Positions 15,592 to 18,186 of a DNA stretch of 18,186 nt are shown piece by piece (the stretch's first letter is position 1; every line of letters begins with the position of its first letter). The stretch covers positions 1 through 18,186 of the forward strand of contig CAZIHY010000042.1 of assembly GCA_964539115.1 (NCBI GenBank), in the 5' to 3' direction. Origin of the DNA: CAKSXP01 sp964539115 (lineage in GTDB: Bacteria; Bacillota; Clostridia; Oscillospirales; Oscillospiraceae). Under the pieces are notes generated by a model. It was not told the origin of the DNA and searched no databases. It saw nothing but the letters and a program-made list of their open reading frames with translations. The position numbers and the translations under genes are program-made.

Positions 15592-15759
15592 TTGTATAAT
15601 AGGGCCGATTTCTGGCTGACCCTTCTTTTTCGCTTCGTCATTTGTGCCGTGATCTTCTTTATGGGCTTCGGCACATACAACTGGATAGCTAGCCTTGTCC
15701 GCGAGAGGAAGGTGGGCGCTGAAAATCGCGGGACTGGGGAACAAAAAGACAAAATATAG
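15592..15759 (+). CDS. Small single-pass membrane protein (55 residues), TTG start
   Basis: I do not recognise this protein. The open frame gives 55 residues: a short N-terminus with YNRADFW, one strongly hydrophobic helix at about 8-30 (LTLLFRFVICAVIFFMGFG), then TYNWIASLVRERK and a hydrophilic, charged tail ending QKDKI. Positive charges just after the helix suggest a cytoplasmic tail. The only reasonable start is TTG at 15592, with AAAGG 5 bases upstream; TTG starts are also used by murA, rplK and rplA here. A 17-bp hairpin with a U-run begins 6 bases after the stop, as expected for a real gene. Coding is supported by the amphipathic layout and the signals at both ends, not by homology. 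It diverges from the Na+/Pi cotransporter gene. Confidence 0.55.
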   Translation: MYNRADFWLTLLFRFVICAVIFFMGFGTYNWIASLVRERKVGAENRGTGEQKDKI

Positions 15760-15764
15760 AACTA

Positions 15765-15811
15765 AAAAACAGCAAAGGTACGGATTTTTGATCTGTACCT
15801 TTGCTGTTTTT
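15765..15811. terminator. Bidirectional terminator after rplA and the small membrane protein gene
   Basis: Perfect 17-bp arms (15765-15781 and 15795-15811; AAAAACAGCAAAGGTAC and its complement) around a 13-base loop that can pair further. U-runs follow on both strands (TTTTTATAT on plus, TTTTTTAG on minus). It closes the rpmG-secE-nusG-rplKA operon and, from the other side, the small gene. Confidence 0.93.
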
Positions 15812-15835
15812 ATATGACCGTAATGGCCTGATAAA

Positions 15836-16528
15836 TCAAAGCTGCTTGTTAGCGTTGATCTTGACGCCGGGGCCCATGGTGGAAGCGGTTACGCAGGAGC
15901 GGATGTACTGGCCCTTTGCAGCCGCAGGCTTCGCCTTGATGATGGCGCCGATCAGGGCGAGATAGTTGTCGTTGAGCTTCTCAGCTCCGAAGCTGACCTT
16001 GCCGATGGGGCAGTGGATGATGTTGGTCTTGTCAAGACGATACTCGACCTTACCGGCCTTGGCCTCGCTGACGGCCTGGGCGATATTCGGGGTGACGGTG
16101 CCGGCCTTGGGGGAGGGCATGAGACCCTTGGGGCCGAGGACCTTACCGAGACGGCCGACGGTGCCCATCATGTCGGGAGAGGCGATGACGGTGTCGAACT
16201 CGAACCAGTTCTCGTTCTGGATCTTCTGGACATATTCCTGTCCGCCGGCGTAATCAGCGCCTGCGGCGAGGGCTTCCTCAACGCGCTCCTCCTTGCAGAA
16301 AACAAGGACACGGACGGATTTGCCGGTGCCGTGGGGCAGGACGATGGCGCCGCGGACTTGCTGGTCGGCGTGACGTCCGTCGACGCCGAGCTTAACATGC
16401 AGCTCAACGGTCTCGTCGAACTTCGCGCGGCTGGCCTTGGTCACGAGGTCAAATGCCTCGACGGAATCGTAAAGTGTGCTTTTATCTATGAGCTTGGAGC
16501 TCTCTTTATAATTCTTACCTCTGAACAA
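15836..16528 (-). CDS. rplA: 50S ribosomal protein L1
   Basis: L1 forms the mobile stalk of the large subunit that handles exit of deacylated tRNA, and in many bacteria represses its own mRNA. The 230 residues match the family length. Clear signatures are the FDETVELHVKLGVD strand, the hinge region DTVIASPDMM, then GRLGKVLGPKGLMPSPKAGT, which is highly characteristic, and VEYRLDKTNIIH. Translation starts at TTG with AGGAGG 9 bases upstream. It follows rplK after 56 bases and is the last gene of the operon: a terminator, not rplJ, comes next. The identification is certain. Confidence 0.98.
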   Translation of the reverse strand: MFRGKNYKESSKLIDKSTLYDSVEAFDLVTKASRAKFDETVELHVKLGVDGRHADQQVRGAIVLPHGTGKSVRVLVFCKEERVEEALAAGADYAGGQEYVQKIQNENWFEFDTVIASPDMMGTVGRLGKVLGPKGLMPSPKAGTVTPNIAQAVSEAKAGKVEYRLDKTNIIHCPIGKVSFGAEKLNDNYLALIGAIIKAKPAAAKGQYIRSCVTASTMGPGVKINANKQL

Positions 16529-16584
16529 TTTGTTTATCCTCCTTCAAATGTGGTTAGTCGGAATGGATCCTCCCACGAGGCCGA

Positions 16585-17013
16585 TTACTCGGCTTCAACA
16601 AGCACGCCCATGCTGCGGCAGGTGCCGGCGATCATGCTCATAGCGGATTCGATGTCGGTGCAGTTAAGGTCGGGCATCTTCTGCTCGGCGATCTTGCGGA
16701 GATCTTCGCGGCTGAGAGTGCCGACCTTATCTCTCTGGGGAACGCCGGAAGCGGTCTCTATGCCGAGCGCCTTCTTGATGAGAAGGGCTGCGGGGGGCGT
16801 CTTGGTGACGAAGGTAAAACTGCGGTCGGAGTACACAGTGACGATAACGGGGATCATCATGCCCATATCGCCCTTGGTGCGCTCGTTAAAGTCCTTGGTG
16901 AACTGGCTGATATTGATGCCGTACTGGCCGAGGGCCGGTCCGACAGGGGGAGCAGGCGTAGCCTTGCCTGCGGGAACCTGGAATCTGGCGTATCCAACTA
17001 TTTTCTGTGCCAA
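16585..17013 (-). CDS. rplK: 50S ribosomal protein L11
   Basis: L11 sits at the GTPase-associated centre of the 50S subunit, contacts elongation factors, is needed for the stringent response through RelA, and forms part of the thiostrepton site. The 142 residues include the N-terminal proline-rich switch FQVPAGKATPAPPVGPALGQ and the RNA-binding C-terminal domain, which ends IAGTCRSMGVLVE. The start is TTG, giving MAQKIVGY, with AGGAGG upstream. The gap from nusG is only 17 bases, which leaves no room for a separate leader. The identification is certain. Confidence 0.98.
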   Translation of the reverse strand: MAQKIVGYARFQVPAGKATPAPPVGPALGQYGINISQFTKDFNERTKGDMGMMIPVIVTVYSDRSFTFVTKTPPAALLIKKALGIETASGVPQRDKVGTLSREDLRKIAEQKMPDLNCTDIESAMSMIAGTCRSMGVLVEAE

Positions 17014-17030
17014 TTTAAAGCACCTCCTGA

Positions 17031-17555
17031 TTAATCTTTGACCGGCTCGACCTGCTCTATCTCTAGGTCGACCGGCGTCTCTCTGCCAAACATGGAGACG
17101 ATAACGCGAACACGGTCCTTGTCCGCGTCAAGCTCGTCCACCGTGCCGAAGAAGCCCTCCAGCGGGCCGTCAATGACCTTGACAGTGTCGCCAAGCTCAA
17201 AGCCGACGACGATCTCGTGGCGCTCAACGCCGAGATCCTGGATCTCCTTATCGGTAAGGGCGACGGCTTTTCCATCACTTCCGACAAAGCCGGTCGCGCC
17301 GCGGACATTGCGGACAAGATGCCAACTCTCATCGGTCATGATCATTTTTACGAGCACATAACCCGGGAAAACCTTACGATCGACCGCTTTTTCGCCGGAT
17401 TCTGTGAGCTCTGTAACGGTTTCGAGGGGAATGTTGACTTCGTGAATAAGGTCCTGCATCCTACGGTTCTCAGCTGCCTTCATGATTGCGGCAGCGACCG
17501 TATTTTCATACCCGGAATAGGTATGGACGACATACCATTTTGCTGTTTCACTCAT
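17031..17555 (-). CDS. nusG: Transcription termination/antitermination factor NusG
   Basis: NusG binds RNA polymerase, affects pausing, and couples transcription with translation or Rho. The 174 residues hold an N-terminal NGN domain (KWYVVHTYSGYENTV at its start, FPGYVLVKM in the middle, VRNVRGATGFVG near its end) and a C-terminal KOW domain (VKVIDGPLEGFFGTVDELD). I chose the ATG at 17555, whose AGG lies 9 bases upstream; the open frame reaches a TTG at 17564 that overlaps the secE stop. The start lies 5 bases past the secE stop. The identification is certain; the start is likely. Confidence 0.97.
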   Translation of the reverse strand: MSETAKWYVVHTYSGYENTVAAAIMKAAENRRMQDLIHEVNIPLETVTELTESGEKAVDRKVFPGYVLVKMIMTDESWHLVRNVRGATGFVGSDGKAVALTDKEIQDLGVERHEIVVGFELGDTVKVIDGPLEGFFGTVDELDADKDRVRVIVSMFGRETPVDLEIEQVEPVKD

Positions 17556-17560
17556 TTTTG

Positions 17561-17839
17561 TCAACCTGCAAGGGAAATCAGAGCCTTAACAGCCGCCTGA
17601 GCGAGACTGTCGAAAGCCCAGAGAACTATCGCGGCTGCGATCATGACGACCAGAGCGACGGCTGTGTTATTGAGCGTCTGCTTCGGGGTGGGCCAAACGA
17701 CCTTTTTAAGCTCGGCCTTCATATCGCGGAACCACTTAGCGATAGACTTGAAAAAGCTCTTCTTGGGCTTGTCTTCTCTCTTAACTGCGGTCTTTGCGGC
17801 CTTGGCGGGGACATTGTTCTTGTTCTCTTCTTTAGCCAT
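17561..17839 (-). CDS. secE: Preprotein translocase subunit SecE
   Basis: SecE is the small essential partner that clamps SecY in the protein-export channel. The 92 residues consist of a lysine-rich cytoplasmic segment, the conserved amphipathic stretch WFRDMKAELKKVVWPTPKQT, and one transmembrane helix (about 58-80), the single-helix form usual in Firmicutes. I chose the ATG at 17839 because AAAGGATG lies 7 bases upstream; the frame also contains a TTG at 17857 that would run through that site. It lies 27 bases after rpmG, without the tRNA-Trp often found between these genes in other Firmicutes. Confidence 0.95.
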   Translation of the reverse strand: MAKEENKNNVPAKAAKTAVKREDKPKKSFFKSIAKWFRDMKAELKKVVWPTPKQTLNNTAVALVVMIAAAIVLWAFDSLAQAAVKALISLAG

Positions 17840-17866
17840 TTTCGCACATCCTTTCAATTAAGAGAC

Positions 17867-18016
17867 TTATTTGGTTTCGCTGTGGGCAGTGTGCTTGCGG
17901 CAGAAAGGACAATACTTGTTCATTTCAAGCTTGTCAGGAGTGTTCTTCTTATTCTTGATGGTGTTGTAATTCCTCTGCTTGCACTCATTGCATCTGAGAG
18001 TAACTTTGACTCGCAT
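17867..18016 (-). CDS. rpmG: 50S ribosomal protein L33 (cysteine-containing form)
   Basis: A 49-residue L33 with MRVKVTLRCNECKQRNY at the start and YCPFCRKHTAH near the end. The two CxxC pairs (C9/C12 and C36/C39) form a zinc site, so this is the C+ form; many bacteria also keep a cysteine-free copy for zinc shortage. The frame is open for about 50 residues upstream, but the ATG at 18016 is clearly the start: AAAGGAGG stands 7 bases before it and the family begins there. It is the first gene of the operon that continues with secE, nusG, rplK and rplA. Confidence 0.97.
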   Translation of the reverse strand: MRVKVTLRCNECKQRNYNTIKNKKNTPDKLEMNKYCPFCRKHTAHSETK

Positions 18017-18125
18017 ATCGGCACCTCCTTTAATATTTGGCCCGCTTCGGGGCCGTTTGCCTCCCTGCTCAGAACCCCCGGGGGCAATTTTTGCGCACGC
18101 AAAAAAGCCTCTCGGCTGACAGGTA
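18017..18125 (-). promoter_or_regulatory. Structured 5' leader of the rpmG operon
   Basis: About 109 bases between the predicted start of transcription and rpmG contain four adjacent inverted repeats. In RNA order they are AGCC/GGCT (18106-18117), TTTTTGCG/CGCAAAAA (18088-18105), TTGCCCCC against GGGAGGCAA with a bulged A (18080-18087 with 18057-18065), and GGCCC/GGGCC (18039-18054). The last ends 9 bases before the AAGGAGG (18024-18030). The first is followed by six U residues, but its stem has only 4 bp. I know of no named leader with this layout; a regulatory role is an inference. Confidence 0.45.
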
Positions 18126-18131
18126 ATTATT

Positions 18132-18160
18132 AATATACCACCTGCCGACCGGGAGGTCAA
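18132..18160 (-). promoter_or_regulatory. Strong sigma-A promoter of the rpmG-secE-nusG-rplKA operon
   Basis: On the minus strand TTGACC (18155-18160), 17 bases and TATATT (18132-18137). Just upstream (18161-18186) the same strand is a run of A tracts (AAAAACGAAAAAATATC), resembling an UP element bound by the alpha subunit, as expected for a ribosomal protein operon. Confidence 0.82.
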
Positions 18161-18186
18161 CATCTTTTTGATATTTTTTCGTTTTT

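Noticed and set aside
16529..16584. GTGG/CCAC inverted repeat in the rplK-rplA spacer as an L1 autoregulatory site
   Set aside because: The stem is only 4 bp and I could not match the internal-loop bases expected for an L1 binding site.
16013..17041. A 342-codon plus-strand open frame across rplA and rplK
   Set aside because: It crosses two certain ribosomal protein genes and the spacer between them; repeated alanine/glycine runs reflect the opposite strand's codons.
18106..18117. AGCC-GAGA-GGCT followed by six U residues as an attenuator terminator
   Set aside because: A 4-bp stem about 10 bases from the transcription start is too weak to call a terminator; kept only as part of the structured leader.

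Overview
The window reads as a chromosomal segment of a Gram-positive Clostridia bacterium, most likely of the Oscillospirales kind. This rests on the WalRK/YycH/YycI/YycJ/RlmH neighbourhood, strong GGAGG ribosome binding sites, a CIRCE heat-shock operator, frequent TTG starts (murA, rplK, rplA), moderately high GC with AT-rich spacers, and consensus sigma-A type promoters. No species can be named from the sequence alone. I see no tRNA, rRNA, CRISPR, insertion sequence or phage gene.

Layout. Bases 1-10855 run on the plus strand: a 5'-truncated MFS transporter, a Nudix ADP-ribose pyrophosphatase-like enzyme, then an essential-type cell-wall regulon: WalR-like regulator, WalK-like kinase, YycH-like and YycI-like membrane partners, MurA (with its own promoter), the metallo-beta-lactamase-fold protein WalJ/YycJ and the 23S rRNA methyltransferase RlmH. 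A zinc-ribbon protein and a phosphohexomutase follow. Most junctions are overlaps or short gaps, so the block looks translationally coupled. It joins envelope sensing (WalRK), the first committed step of peptidoglycan synthesis (MurA) and glucose-1-phosphate supply for surface glycans (phosphohexomutase).

Bases 10857-13608 are a mixed accessory stretch: phoU (minus), a decayed DUF308/HdeD-like membrane gene (minus), an hsp20 gene (minus) under a consensus promoter overlapped by a CIRCE operator, and a divergent LysR regulator whose start codon appears to be ACG.

Bases 13656-15759 hold a Na+/phosphate cotransporter with a C-terminal PhoU domain (minus) and, divergent from it, a small 55-residue single-pass membrane protein starting at TTG. 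A direct repeat resembling a PhoP box on one strand and a WalR box on the other lies between them.

Bases 15765-18186 are the rpmG-secE-nusG-rplK-rplA operon on the minus strand, driven by a strong promoter with an upstream A/T tract and a leader that folds into several hairpins. It ends in a perfect 17-bp terminator directly after rplA, with no rplJ/rplL following. Hairpin terminators separate the convergent gene pairs.

Most of the window is conserved housekeeping DNA. The points most worth testing are the ACG start of the LysR gene, the structured rpmG leader, the small membrane protein, the CIRCE/-35 overlap and the Pho/Wal-like box.
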